DNA of 64,000 bases from Acanthopleura granulata (GCA_016165875.1 JABBOT010000011.1:11053491-11117490); one strand, 5' to 3'; counted from the stretch's first letter, positions 1 to 12,290 are shown. Translations and numbers: made by a program. The notes: generated by a model from the sequence alone, not told the origin.

Positions 1-420
1 CTTAGAGACTTGCATCCCCATCAGACACTGCTCCAGGCAATTCATGAATAAACCATGCTGAATTCGAAAGGTAGCTGAATGCTGGAACTCCAGATGTGTA
101 CTTCAGGAGATTTGATGACACCTATAGCATTTCATCAGTGGGTATACTAACAAGGCCATATGAGTATTAATTCTAATTTTCTGATGACATATGTGTATTT
201 TTTTTCTAAATCTAAACATTCAGTCTGATGTTCTTGTTTTAGGAAAGATAAAGAAAGCTAACTTGGTACCACTGACAAGTTCAAAATCCTCTGAATATGT
301 GTAGATTTAAACATGCTTATGAACATGGTGGATGACGTGATAATTGAAGGTTTGATCTGTTTGGTAGCTTTGTCAGGCGCGTAATGTTTACATTTGTGTT
401 GGGTGTCATTTAATTTAAGG

Positions 421-665
421 GGGGGGGGGCTCCGTGGCCAAGGGGGTTAGCGCGCCAGTGTGGCGCCGTGATCCCGTGCCTCTCACCGATGCGGTCGCTG
501 TGAGTTCAAGTCCGGCTCGTGCTGGCTTCTTCTACGGCCGTACGTGGGAAGGTCCGCCAGCAGCCTGCGGATTGTCGTGCTTTTCCTCCTACCATAATGC
601 TGGCCGCCGTCGTATAAGTGAAATATTCTTGAGTACGGCGTAAAACACCAATGAAATAAATAAAT
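421..665 (+). mobile_element. tRNA-headed SINE, full length
   Basis: The head starts with a G run and GGCTCCGTGGCCAAG..GGTTAGCGCG (A-box-like). GAGTTCAAGTCCGGC is the B box. The body holds TACGTGGGAAGGTCCGCCAG and CATAATGCTGGCCGCCGTCG. The tail is TTGAGTACGGCGTAAAACACC followed by (AATA)n. This is the reference copy for the family in this window. Confidence 0.88.
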
Positions 666-822
666 AAATAAGTATTTAATTTAGGAACGTACTTTACTTA
701 GATTTTTGTCCGAAGTTTCGATAATATCATTATGCATGTGACTTTTGTGTCCTTTGTGAGAATAGGCAAAGACTGACCATGTTACCTGTTAATGTGAGCA
801 CTGTCTGAATATCTGTTTTCAG

Positions 823-877
823 GATGGCCATTCAGCAGAGCAACACATGAGGACAATTAGTCAAGAGCTTCATGAAG
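823..877 (+). CDS. Possible small upstream exon, unidentified
   Basis: The stretch lies between TGTTTTCAG and GAAG|GTAATG, is 55 nt and open. It encodes DGHSAEQHMRTISQELHEG. It could be an upstream exon of the HECT-like copy at 2.4-2.9 kb. A second stretch at 241-300, after TTGTTTTAG, is also open to a TAG. Support is splice signals and frame only. Confidence 0.25.
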
Positions 878-1003
878 GTAATGCTGGTGGATATTATGTT
901 ATGGATGTTATTTCTAAAGCAAATTCCATTGAGCATGTCATCATTTTGATATATCACTAAACTATCCAAGGTGGTACAACACGTCACACAAATGTATGAA
1001 TTT

Positions 1004-1204
1004 CTCATGTTATTATTGACTCTGGGCTTTATACCCTGGGCACTCATGTCATTGTTGACTCTGGGCTTTATACCCTAGGCATTCATGTTATTGTTGACCC
1101 TGGGCTTTATACCCTGGGCACTCATGTCATTGTTGACTCTGGGCTTTACACCCTGGGCAGTCATGTTATTGTTGACTCTGGGCTTTATACCCTGGGCACT
1201 CAGC
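1004..1204. repeat. 39-bp minisatellite, five copies
   Basis: The unit contains TTGACTCTGGGCTTTATACC and CTGGGCACTCATGT, with small differences between copies. The core resembles part of the dispersed repeat at 33.06-33.18 kb. Confidence 0.85.
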
Positions 1205-1416
1205 TTTCCTCCATGCAGAAGAATTCCTGAGTATGACATTAAGCTACAATCAAGTAAATAAAACAGGTTGTGGCTTCAGTGGATTTCCTATCTTACCTAT
1301 CAGTTTCTTTCTATATTTACAAAACAGGACTCATGGCCTTGACAGGCTCACTGTACACAGCAGAGGTCCATAAAGATATCGGGCCAGACACAACAATTGA
1401 TTTCCCATTTACTTAC

Positions 1417-1634
1417 AAGTAAACGTTTGGTCTTAAAAAAGCAAGCCCGAAACCCTCCGGGCCTCATAGTCCTTGTTCCCTGAGAAAACTTCAGTCGAAT
1501 TCCTGATAGGGCATGACCGATGAAATTTTTCGCAAATTTGACAAACAGCTGACAGGGGTCAATCCCACCCAGTGACAGATCAGTGAGCCCTGATTTATCA
1601 CTACTTTTGCCTTGTGTGCATCCGCCTCCATTTC
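1417..1634 (-). CDS. Possible exon, unidentified
   Basis: It is a 218-nt open stretch between TGTTTTTCAG and CTT|GTAAGT on the minus strand, with good splice signals at both ends. It encodes GGGCTQGKSSDKSG, IDPCQLFVKFAKNFIGHAL and MRPGGFRACFFKTKRLL. I recognise no family and found no partner exon, so it may be a transposon remnant. Confidence 0.25.
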
Positions 1635-2430
1635 CTGAAAAACACACAATTTTATACCTGGAATGAAACTTTGAAACCTGTCCTACAAAATGATACCACC
1701 CATCAAGCAGAAAAAATGTGACTGTGCCTTTGACAGAACATTTATCTTTGACAGAAATAGTGAAAAAAACACTGATGCAATCAAAATTATGAAACGTTTG
1801 GTTGGTAAATTAAATATCCCTATCCCAAAGTTTTATTGGTAACCTGGATGCTTTTGGTGTGGTGTCTTTAATGTTAATGTGGTGTCTTTAATGTTAATGT
1901 TTACTTTGAGATGTCAGTTATAAACAACATACATGAATATTAATTTTTTGTTACATGTACCTGTAATTGGCTCAGCTCATGGCAATACTTTTTTTCGGTC
2001 TGTGTGTGTTGTGGGAAATACATGAACTTTTGTGTTGTTGCAGGCATTTGCGATTGAAAGGCAAATTATTCAACTTATTTTACTCATCCGCTTTACTTTT
2101 TAATCGCACTTATTTGAAATGGGCGAGTGCAGCCCTGGTATATTGATAGGTACATGTATAACTTTGTGTGCAGGTTACAACTCCAGTTAGTGTGCATGTG
2201 CAGTTTTAATTTTTGGTTCCTACATGAATACAGGGTTAACCTGTCTCTTTCCAGAGTTATGTGTAGTTGTCATGGCAATCTGGTTTTTCTGTATCCAGTG
2301 TGTAAATTAAACAGGTGGAACCTGCCATCCGAAGACCAGGCTTTGATTAAGTAGGGCCTACAGAACTTCGGTAATTTGAGTGACAAAGCAATGAAGAGGT
2401 TAATTGAGGTTAATTGAGGTTAATACACGA

Positions 2431-2948
2431 TGTATAGAATCCTGGAATTGCCCTGTGCCGAAAAATTCCGCCAGCAGATCCTGAGTATTGCTCAAGGGGT
2501 CTTGATTGACCGACCAACTCCACTAGTTACCAAGGTGAAACAGGGAATTCCATAAGGATATCTTTTGGTCACTGCTCACAATGGACACATTAGTTTATTT
2601 GTTTCAGAAGCAGAGTCCGACAGGACAAAAAGTAGTTGAAGTCATCAAAACCACAGAGCCAGACCTACGACCTGACGAAGAACAGTCTCTGTAGTATTTT
2701 AAGCAGTACGTGAGGCAGTTGGATCAGGAAGATCTAGCTGATCTGTTGCTCTTTGTAACAGGGAGTACAATAATGCCAGACACTCTGTCTCTTTCCGAAA
2801 TATAACTGTGGAAAAGAGGCGCTCAGTCGTATATACTTGTTCAAACCGCATTGAGATTCCATCATCATACACATGCCTTCAGGATTTGAAGAGAGAATTT
2901 AGGCCAGTTTTGTCTTGGTCATGTTCATTCAAAATGTCCATACCGTAA
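2431..2948 (+). pseudogene. HECT-like E3 ligase C-terminal region, broken
   Basis: Two exon-like blocks are joined by a short intron. The first, 2431-2535, encodes CAEKFRQQILSIAQGVLIDR and ends AAG|GTGAAA. The second starts at 2608 after TTTGTTTCAG. It encodes EPDLRPDEEQSL, an in-frame TAG (2692-2694), then YFKQYVRQLDQEDLADLLLF and VTGSTIMPDTLSL. A frameshift near 2795 follows, then VVYTCSNRIEIPSSYTCLQD up to a TAA at 2946. FVTGS and YTCSN..ELP are the HECT C-lobe pattern, with the Cys at the catalytic position. Similar HECT-like copies are numerous in mollusc genomes (from memory). The stop and frameshift make it a pseudogene unless the assembly is wrong. Confidence 0.6.
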
Positions 2949-3183
2949 ACGCATTCTTAATGTGAACTGACTTTTAGTTTACTGCTTTTGAGGTCCTGGA
3001 CAAAGTTACATCCTGAACAAAGTTACATGTACCGTACTTGAAAGTTACATTTAGATTCACCATGCCATGAAGTGATCAGTTTTTATACGCCCGCCATTAA
3101 TGATGGTCATATAATGGTATAGCGATTTTGTCTCTCTCTCCGTCCGCCCCACCGTATTCGTGTTCGGGCTACTTCTCAAAAGG

Positions 3184-3193
3184 TATATATATA

Positions 3194-3275
<82 letters not shown>
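3184..3275. repeat. (AT)n microsatellite
   Basis: Nearly pure AT dinucleotide run of about 90 bp. Nothing else is recognised between 2.95 and 5.2 kb, which is AT-rich non-coding sequence. Confidence 0.95.
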
Positions 3276-3279
<4 letters not shown>

Positions 3280-5237
3280 GTGCCCCCACCCCAAAACCTT
3301 GTAACAGGAGGAGAACTATAATTCATGTACACATATTTATGAAACCACGTCTTGCCAGACTCATGGGTTTATGTGTACTTGTTAGTTTAATTTTTAAAAC
3401 AATAGCATATGGCCTTATACTCGTTATAATGCTGCGGGTATTCTTTTATTCGTTTCAGACATATGTATTTACATGGGCATGTATTGTGTTCACCTGAACT
3501 CTTGTTCTCATCAATGTTAGAAGAATATTTTTTTCTTTTTTTTCCTACAGCAAGGCTGTGACGGTCCTAAAGATAGCTTCTAGTCCTTGGCAGTAATGCT
3601 TTGTCATTCTCAACCTTTCGAAGTTTGCATGTGCCTGTAATACGAATTGAATGCTAGTTATGTAAATAACGATAACGATCACATGGTAATAGACAATTTT
3701 TATGAACACCTCTAATTTCCAGGTCAATTTGATACGTGTTTAATTTTTATCCTCAAAGCAATTCACCATTATGTAACCAGAAGGTTAAGAACAGTGACTA
3801 GGTTACATAATTATTTTCTAGTCATGTATATGAGAATGCTCTTTTTATTTTTATGCATTTTTGTCCCAGGTGTGTATGTGATTTATGTTTATGAACCAGA
3901 CTACATTTATAAATTAATTCATTATGGGATTCTTTCTCCATTACTGGAGTACATCTACTTTCTGGGCCAAAGGCTCTGCTATTTATTATTTTCTTTTTTT
4001 TAAAATGTTACCCAAAATTTTATTTGCTGTTTGTATGTTTGGAATAAACATGGTTTGAGTTTACAGATTAATTGAATTTTACAGAGTAATTGAATATAGG
4101 CCAGCAAATGATAAGGTATGCTCAACATGTTAGTTTTTTTGTGACCAAATTTTTTTCTTTCCTCGTGGAAGATGACTTGGTTTTATCCACTTTAGTTTTG
4201 AGATTGTAAATCTGTGTAATTTTAACTTTGAAAGTAATTTTTAAATAATTAAAGGTTATGACATTTTCTAAATAAAAAAGACACTGACATTTGGCAAGTT
4301 ACTGGCAAACCTTCCCACATGTGACAAATGCGATTCTAGTGGAAGAGACTGAAATTGATAGACAAGCTTTGTAACATGTTTAACCCACTCGCCACCACCT
4401 GATTATTTCAGTGGCATTTGTATTTATTCATTTATTTAATTGGTTCTTACCCCTATACTCAAGAGTTTTAACTTACCCTAATTCCTCAACCTTTTCGCAC
4501 ATCAAAGAGCAAGTTTGTGTGATTTGCAATACATTAATTTGATTTTGGGAAAAATAAAATGCCGTACCCTAATTTTATCACTGTACGCTGAATAATAATA
4601 ATAAATAGAGCCCTCAGAGTAAGCTATTACCCTTTGCTACATAACAGACATACCTCCTGAATTATCGGCCAAATCCTCAATGGCATTCTCGAAACTATAA
4701 TCATACAAGCTTTCACATGGCAGAAACTTTTCTTGTGTTTTTTTTTTCACAAGTAATATTACCCAGGCATGGAACTGTTACCTGTATGTATATACTGCCC
4801 CCACAGAAAAATGTTTTCAAGGTTTTTTATTTCCAGACACTTATTGTGTTACGACAGGGGACAACATGAAAAATAAAGCCATAAACTAACACCGTGGTGG
4901 CTGAAAGTGGCAGAAATATTTTTTTAAAATTAAAATGCAAGTTCTTACATGTGTTAGTTACTACATTGTTTACATGTACTTCACTGCTATTCTGCAATCT
5001 ATTGATAAATACTCGACTGTGTGTACTACATGGACATTTACTTTTGGACAAATGGATAATCCAGTGAGGTGCCTTTCTCCACATGATGGTGACTCTGGTC
5101 CAAAGTGCACTGACTAATATTCTCTTGCAACAGATGTACACTGCATAAGCAGCTTTCCCACCGGATGTTTGCACACAGGCATGAATGAACAAGGAACTAC
5201 ACAGCTTAGGCCCCATTGGTAAACCGGGAGCTTATGT

Positions 5238-5461
5238 TTAAAAAAAAAAATCAACAATTGGTGAACATGATAAAAGACTTAGTGGTCTCAACACTAAATT
5301 CATCGTCTTTCGTGCACAAAACTGGTTGGAGGGAGTTGGACCAGTTATCACCATTGTTGTTCCCTCCATGTCATCAACATGACTCCATCGAAAACTCTTC
5401 TGAATGTCTTCTATCGAGCCATTTTCAGTACCAGCATCCATTTGTATGCAGCCTGGCGCAG
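5238..5461 (-). pseudogene. DDE-integrase-like fragment, second half of catalytic core
   Basis: It follows the acceptor TTTCTTACAG in phase 1. It encodes APGCIQMDAGTENG, IEDIQKSFRWSHVDD and ITGPTPSNQF. The D.GTENG...IQ..FRW.H block with a later NQ is typical of retroviral-type (rve) integrase proteins found as multi-copy or domesticated genes in animals. The Asp of MDAGTENG is the second catalytic acid. The expected Glu after NQR is absent (NQFCARK), so it is probably inactive. Confidence 0.55.
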
Positions 5462-5790
5462 CTGTAAGAAAGAAACGCAGATCACTTATAAACAGTTGCA
5501 TGGATTTGTGATTTTCATCATCAGTTGATAACAGGATTGTACAATGTATATCAACAAATGAACGATTCTCTGTCGTCTGGTGACACATGTCTGACAGGGC
5601 TTGTTTTCTTAGTTTGAACGTGACACGTTGTGAATGTGAAGAATTCACATCAGATTAATTAGAAGAGATACATGCATACATGTGTGTTGGCCTGGATTTA
5701 AAGACAGTAAAACCATATAACAGATACATCATAAAAATGTGGGATTTAAACATTGGTGCATTTTAAAAAGAAAAAAATGCAAATATTTAC

Positions 5791-5940
5791 CCTGAATTTC
5801 CTCTATAAAGTTTGCAAAATATGAAGCAACAACCTCTGGTTTGTCATTCGTATTTGAAACTCGTAACCAAAGAACCCTCCAGGAGAAGCTACAGCAGGCA
5901 ATAAAGGCAAATGCGATCATCGCATAAAAACTAGCATGCA
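5791..5940 (-). pseudogene. DDE-integrase-like fragment, first half of catalytic core
   Basis: It encodes FAFIACCSFSWRVLWLRV, SNTNDKPEVVASYF and ANFIEEIQ. It ends in phase 1 at CAGG|GTAAAT, matching the acceptor at 5461. The pattern corresponds to the first core strand and helix of these integrases (..CIDGFSRR.LWL.V..TN..P..). The first catalytic Asp position reads CCSFS instead of IDGFS. No clear start or acceptor is visible, so the upstream limit is approximate. Confidence 0.5.
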
Positions 5941-8448
5941 ACTGTCATTATTACTTCATTCTGGAACTCAAAAATAAAAATGTCAGTAAATGGTTTTATA
6001 TTTCACACACATATATATATATATATACACCACCAAAGATAAATTATTTCAAATTAAACACAGTGAAATCCCAGTATTTCCTTCACTGATAAAAGTGATA
6101 TTTTCAATACTCAGATATTACTTTTGTTATTACATTTTGATATTACACATCCAGACGCAGTGACGTCAAAAATAAAGCACTTTCTTTTTATGACGTTCCA
6201 ATGAGAGCTCACTGGGATGATGTCATAATAGAAGTCTAGTCAATTGCTATATTCCTACGTTATGCAATGCACGTCATGTATACATCACACTATTGACGTC
6301 TTCGAAGAGCCACAGCTAAAAGCATTGCTTAAGACTTTTTTTAAATACACAAAATCCTGACATTGTTAAAGTATAAATTAGAATATGGCACAATGAAGAT
6401 TGGCTATCATAAATATTGTTATTGTAAACGGTGAAAATGATAACCGGAGCAACTCGTGGGTTATCGTTTCCACCTCTCGCTCGAACAATATTTATAGCAT
6501 TCAACATTCACTATGTATGTGGTTTGAGAACATAAATATACCTTGAAGTTTTATACAAAAATGTAATACTGATGAAAAGTTCACATATAGCGAAGAAGTG
6601 TTTATTGCATAATATAACGGTTACAATACGCTATCAGACATTGTTATATGTTTCTTCTTTACCCATCTATGGCTCCGTGGATAGCAAATCCTTACTTCTT
6701 CATCTTATCAAGGCCATCAACATGAATGAGGAAGTTTGAGCCTTCATTCACATATATCCTTCGGATTCAGTCAATCTATTCGACGCATTTCTACGCCATC
6801 AAGGTCAAGGACTCGCATGATGTCAGATACCAGATCCCTTTAATTTGGAAAGAAGACATAATTGTTAATATGAAAATCTTGTAGGTTATATGGAAAGAGG
6901 AAACAAAAAATATTTCCAAGAAGAATAGAATAACAAATGACCTTTTGATTAGGCTGGCAATGATTGTGATAAAAGATTACAGAGCTTTGAAAAATTCAAA
7001 TAAAAGCTATTCAATAATGTTGCAAGCAAGCAAGGCATGATACATGCATGATGTTGCCAAAATGATTTGAAACCTCTGAGCCGCATTAAATAAAATGTAA
7101 AACAATTATCAGACGAGACGATGCATATAAATTTCACTCAACACTCTGCTGTGACATGCATATGTGTTTGTTAATGACAAACACGGAATTAGCCCCTATT
7201 TTCCATAACTCTGTGAACTGGCATGTGGTTTTTCGTTAGAAGTTTCATTTCCTGCATGACCTTGACCGTAACAGTTTTCATCAGAAGTCTTTCAATTCAC
7301 AGCCTTAGTGTAGCAATAATACATACCGCGTTTCATGAAACCTGAAATAACTGTTTTCTCAGAAACATGGTAACAAGGATCATAGCCCATGAGTAACCAT
7401 TCAGTGACCTTGAACTTTCACCTCATTATGCTATGCGTGAATAAAAATTCCCCAGGCCTACATGTCGCGTTTCTGAAATATCACAGTCAGATTCCTTCAA
7501 ACTGCTGAGCAATTCCAAAAAATGCAGTGGCTGAAGATAAATTACAACAAAAGATATAAGCAGCTCCTTCAGAGAGCTGCTTTATTAAATGACGCGTCAG
7601 TCATACCAAAGAGATTCATTATACATGTAAGTCAGAGAAAGTTGTCAGAACCAGGAGGAAACTTCCACAGCTCTGTGGTCAGGGCCTGAGAACATCCACC
7701 GGGGGTAAAACTGTACACCATGAGCTGAAATCAAATCTGAAAAAATCTGCCTCATTGGGAAAGACATTTCAATCATGTCAGTGGCAATACCATGTCGTAA
7801 TAAACACAACTTTTGCAGCACAAACATTACTTTTCATGTTGTCCAATTTGATGAGCATCATCATGTTGCATCTAGTGTATATGTAACATACATGTAAGTT
7901 CCACAAATTTGTCAAGACACCAGAGTTACCAGGGTCTTAGTAAGTGACTAACTCCAGGCCGTTGGGTGAGACACCCTTGCCATTCTGGCTAACACTTTGC
8001 ATGTAAGCCAAAAGTAGGACACATTCTTTTTTATACACGTGAAATTGCAGTCGTGGTTGTCAGTTCTGGTGGAATCATTTCTTTTTTCTACTATTCTACA
8101 TATCAAGTGATCTGCATACTTTATAACACTTAAATACACATGTACCTTGGGACCAGCATTCCATATTTCAGCAAGAGCCTCTGTTTCAATGCACTGTAGC
8201 CCAGGTATTGACCACTCTCTCTCAGTTTAATCTGAACAATTAATTTTAGGTGCTCAAAGGATGCATGAAATATATGTTTCTTTTGTACTTTTCAGTATAA
8301 ATGTTAGGAGGTCACAATGGCTTTGTCAGCTCTCGGAGAATTAATGAGCCAGGACATGGACATAGACTTAAAAAAAAAACACTACTTAGGGGAAAACAAT
8401 AGAGGGGGAAACTAAATGTGTACAAAAAGCTCACACAATACACATGAT

Positions 8449-8512
8449 TTCAATGAATGAACGATTATGGCTTAACGCCACATCGGCAATATTTCAGTCA
8501 TATCGTGGCGAA
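8449..8512 (-). mobile_element. Short SINE/MITE-type fragment, family 2
   Basis: AATGAATGAACGATTATGG and CACATCGGCAATATTTCAG are shared in reverse complement with the insertion at 33897-33965. Only about 65 bp is present. Confidence 0.6.
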
Positions 8513-8930
8513 CACATGATTTGTTGCTATACATGTAGTTACCACGATTGGTTGCTGACGTCATTTTTAAAAACTGTGCTGATGGCAAATGCACAAACAC
8601 TGACATCGTAATCAAAAGATGGCAAATATATACCCAAAATGAATCATTGTGTTGAACATTTTTTCTATATTACAAGCTTAAACGTTGAACAGAACTCACA
8701 ATCATCATTCAACAGCTGTCTTCGATGAGTCCCTTTAGAATACACCCCATCCTGGCTATAAAACATATACATTTACATATATCAACATACTCCTCACATC
8801 AAAGGCAAGACAATTATTTTACTGTCTGATACGTTACGATGGATATGTATAATGTTTTGACAAAAGATAATGATTGTAAAGCATGGGGTATGGGGAAGGT
8901 GCGTGCTGATGTTTGACTTAAATGTCATAC

Positions 8931-9170
8931 CTCGACAGAAGTGATAACATCCTGTAGATGAGTGATTTCCCTTCTCCTTAGACCAAGATTTATAAGAATT
9001 CTTCTGAGGTGCCTTGTGCTGGAAAGATTGATTATTGGTGTGTCATTTGAATCACGTGCTGCAGTGTGAATCAAAATGTGTAAAATAACGTGCATTGGCA
9101 ATTCAGAACTTCTTTGGCCTGATAAGAACTGCTCTAGGACATCCTTAAAAACATGTTCGTTGGGCATAAC
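8931..9170 (-). pseudogene. Exon with helix-turn-helix, probably N-terminus of the same integrase-like gene
   Basis: It is 240 nt, phase 0 at both ends, from CCGGTCAG to GAG|GTATGA. It encodes NEHVFKDVLEQFLSGQ, HVILHILIHTAARDS and STRHLRRILINLGLRRREI. The RHL.R.L..LGLRRR block is the HTH that precedes the core in integrase proteins of this kind. Between it and the core, 7645-7830 has an open minus frame (HGIATDMIEMSFPMRQIF) that may be a decayed middle exon. I am not sure of that part. Confidence 0.45.
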
Positions 9171-9850
9171 CTGACCGGCCCTCCCAAGAAGAGCCCCACT
9201 CAAAAAGTTTTTATTGATATTTTGTTTCTTTTTAAATCTTGCATTTAAATTTTACATTTATTAACTAGTATATAATATGCTGTAGTTAGTACTCTTTCCC
9301 TTTCATAAACGATCTGTTTTATCATGTTTATGGATGGAAGGAATTGGAATGTTAGACTATGGTAATGTACACATTACAAGCTTTTCGTACAAGTACATGT
9401 ATGGCGCAACGGTTGATGGCAAAACATTTGCAAATAATTTCAGGCAACTAAACAGCCCTATGAGTGAACTAAAGTGGAGAAATCAGTCCCGTAAGCCTAG
9501 GAAGGAAACAACACCTTATCAACGTTTGGCCACTGCCCACAACTAACATTAACGAGTGAACAAATATGTACTAGCAAGTATAAATGCACCAATTACCTAA
9601 GTGATCTGTTATGTCGACTTGCTAATAGAGCACAAATCTCAGAATTCCTGAAACCTTCAAAATAATACTTCCGACAGAGGTCCTCCACTGAACAAATTAG
9701 TCAAGTGAAAAGCAGATGCAAATGAAATGAAGACATGCACCTCTTCAGTGGCATTTTCAATGTAACCCAAAGGAAAATCTGTTTGCTCTTTTCTGTTTGT
9801 TGAAAAGTATGTTAGAAGCAAAGTTTTACTCATGTCAAGGATACTGTCAC

Positions 9851-9891
9851 CAGCAAGTATTCCTCTTCACCTTCACTGACGCCAAGGTTGC
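9851..9891 (-). CDS. Possible small second exon of the integrase-like gene
   Basis: It is 41 nt between TTTCTTCAG and CTG|GTGACA, encoding NLGVSEGEEEYLL. It is phase-compatible with the candidate first exon at 10662-10722 and with the exon at 9170. Evidence is phase and splice signals only. Confidence 0.25.
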
Positions 9892-10661
9892 CTGAAGAAA
9901 AAAAAAGTTTGGCAATAAATTATGTGTGATTACCTAATTGACAATCCACTCATACATATGCGGAAAGAGAATGTTTTATTATACATGTAAGTAGTACCTA
10001 TGCTACAAAGAGTGTGGAAACATTTATTGATTGACATGATCAAAGGTTTATGCTGTGCTCCAGCTTAATACAAATATATATATATATATAAGGAGAACCA
10101 CTACTCCTGGTAAGAACTAAATTGGCCTATCAAGACTTTCACAAGCATGACAAAGGTAAGAAGGTTTTGCAGGAGCATCACATGTGAAAAATCAGATTGT
10201 GTTAAATTGCCACATAGTATATATTTCTACAACATGAAGTATGACCGGAAAATGTTTACATGACACAGGCAGCCAGCTGCGTCAAAGCTTTTATAACTTT
10301 ACATGTGTCTTTACTCATGATACTTTCTATGGCCTAAATTGAATGGCCTATTCGATATTACAGCTGGGGGGATTTGTAAAGAATAAGTTGAGCTATTGTT
10401 CGTCGCTGACCCACTTTACCGATGTTCGTTGAGAAAAGGATATTTTTCAATGAACTAACGCCATGTACCACGTAACATCGCCTGACGAAAACAGGGCCTA
10501 GTGTAACACCGTAGCACATTTCTGGCAAATCGGGGAGTGACTGCATGGTCAGCCGACTACACACATTTTAAAGTCGAAGATGGCCTACACGGATAGCTAT
10601 TTCTTTGTAGTGTGTGTGCATGTTTCGTCACTGCAAAGAAACGAATGACAAGTCTATTTAC

Positions 10662-10722
10662 CTTCCTGGAGTGAACAGAGATTAGGATATCGGCACCGCA
10701 TCCTTCGCAACAGCAACGTCAT
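10662..10722 (-). CDS. Possible first coding exon
   Basis: The ATG at 10722 opens MTLLLRRMRCRYPNLC and reads to GAAG|GTAAAT in phase 1. Just upstream on the minus strand, GCGCATTGTGGGAGG contains the complement of CCCACAATGC, a sequence seen in animal core promoters. It may start the integrase-like gene below. Confidence 0.3.
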
Positions 10723-10744
10723 TACCTCCCACAATGCGCCGGTT

Positions 10745-11295
10745 TACCGGAGGGAGAGATTTGGTCGACAGGGCGAGATTCTGGCGACAACGCGAGATTC
10801 AGACGACATTCAATCGACAACGTGAGATTTAGTGGAGATTCGAACGACATTCAAAGGACAGAGCGACATTTAGTACTGAATTGCGTGCAATTGGGACGAC
10901 AGAGCGACATTATGTTAAAATGTCGCGTTGTCGACCAAATGTCGCCCTTCCTGATTAATTAAGTTTGACCACAATGTTACTCATTTTACGAAGGCCGCAA
11001 CATTCAGACGAGATTAAGAAAACAGGCGACATTTTGACGAGATAAAGTCGATACTCACTGCACATCGCGAGATTAGTTCGAGATTTGGTCGAGAACTGAA
11101 CGAGGACGCGAGAATTGAACGAGAAAGCGAGATTCAGTCGACAACACGAGAGTGATACGAGAGAGCGAGATTTGCACGACATTCTCGACTGAATATCGTT
11201 GGAGGTTCGTTGCAATCTGGTCAGAATATTGCGTTGGCGCCCTAATCTCGACTGAATCTGGACTAAATCTCACAGTGTCGTTCAAATGTGGCTGT
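10745..11295. repeat. CpG-rich short-period repeat island (GCGAGATT / GCGACATT)
   Basis: GAGATT or GACATT preceded by CG recurs about every 17-20 bases with TCGAC between (for example GCGAGATTCAGTCGACAAC). After about 11185 the motifs run in the opposite orientation (AATCTCGACTGAATC), so the island is partly inverted. No coding frame is convincing. Confidence 0.75.
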
Positions 11296-11419
11296 TACTG
11301 GTTTGGGGCCAAAACGGGAGACACAGCATGGCAGTATTCGGCTTCTATTGTTATGCCTCCTCAGGACTGACGCGCCTCTCGGAGGCTGAACGTAAGCGCT
11401 TAGGCAAAGGACATCAAGT

Positions 11420-12290
11420 CGGCATTGGTATCAGTACGGTGTACCTAGGTTTGAGTCATAGCTGAAGTCTTCCGTGTCAGGGAAGCAGCGCGATAAATAG
11501 GCCGGCATTCTGCCTGTTTTTGACATGGCCTTGCAGGGATTCAGTACTAATGAAAATAAAGGCATTGTATGTGCTTTCTTCGGGGTGAGGTTAAAGGGAG
11601 GCAACTCTATTAATAGTTTTATTGTTTTTTTGTTGGGTTTTTTTTTTGGCATGGTGCTCCATTCAGTACTACAAAAATCATGGCCTTGTATCTGGCATAT
11701 TCGGCTTGGGGTTTCAGAGAAGCGGCACTATAAATGTGCCGGCATGGTGTTTGGCGTTTTCGGCATTGCCTTCCAGGAACCCAGTATGATAAACATGCCT
11801 GCATCATGTCTGGTGTTTTCGGCATAGCTTTCTAGGCATTCAGCACTCTACACATGCCGGTATCGTGCCTGGCGATTTCGACATGGCCTTTCAGGGACTC
11901 AGTACTATACCAACATTGTGCCTGGAATCTTCAGGATGGGATTCCAGCGAGTCCACACTATTAACATGTCATTGTGTCTGGTGGTTTTGGTATGACGTTC
12001 CAGGGATTCGGTGTTGCTAATATTCCGGCATTGTGACTGTGTCATGACCTGTTGTGTCGGGTGTCTTTAGAATGCTATAACTATGCCGGTACTTCTCTAA
12101 TGTTTTTGGCTCGGTGTTCCTGGGATTCAACACTATAAATATGTCGGCATTGTGGCCGGTGCCATCGGAATGACGTATCAGGGAGGCAACACTACCATGA
12201 TGCCGGTATTGTTGTGTCTTTGGCATGCATTTCAAGGCACGTAAAACGACGCGTATATGGCTGAAAGCGTTCTTAAATCCCACGCATGAA
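11420..12290. repeat. Degenerate ~60-bp satellite array, about 13 copies
   Basis: Consensus pieces are TTCCAGGGATTCAGTACTAT, ACATGCCGGCATTGTGTCTG and GGTGTTTTCGGCATG. Copies differ widely. Open frames here on both strands are products of the repeat. Single units recur at 33.1 and 50.1 kb. Confidence 0.75.
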
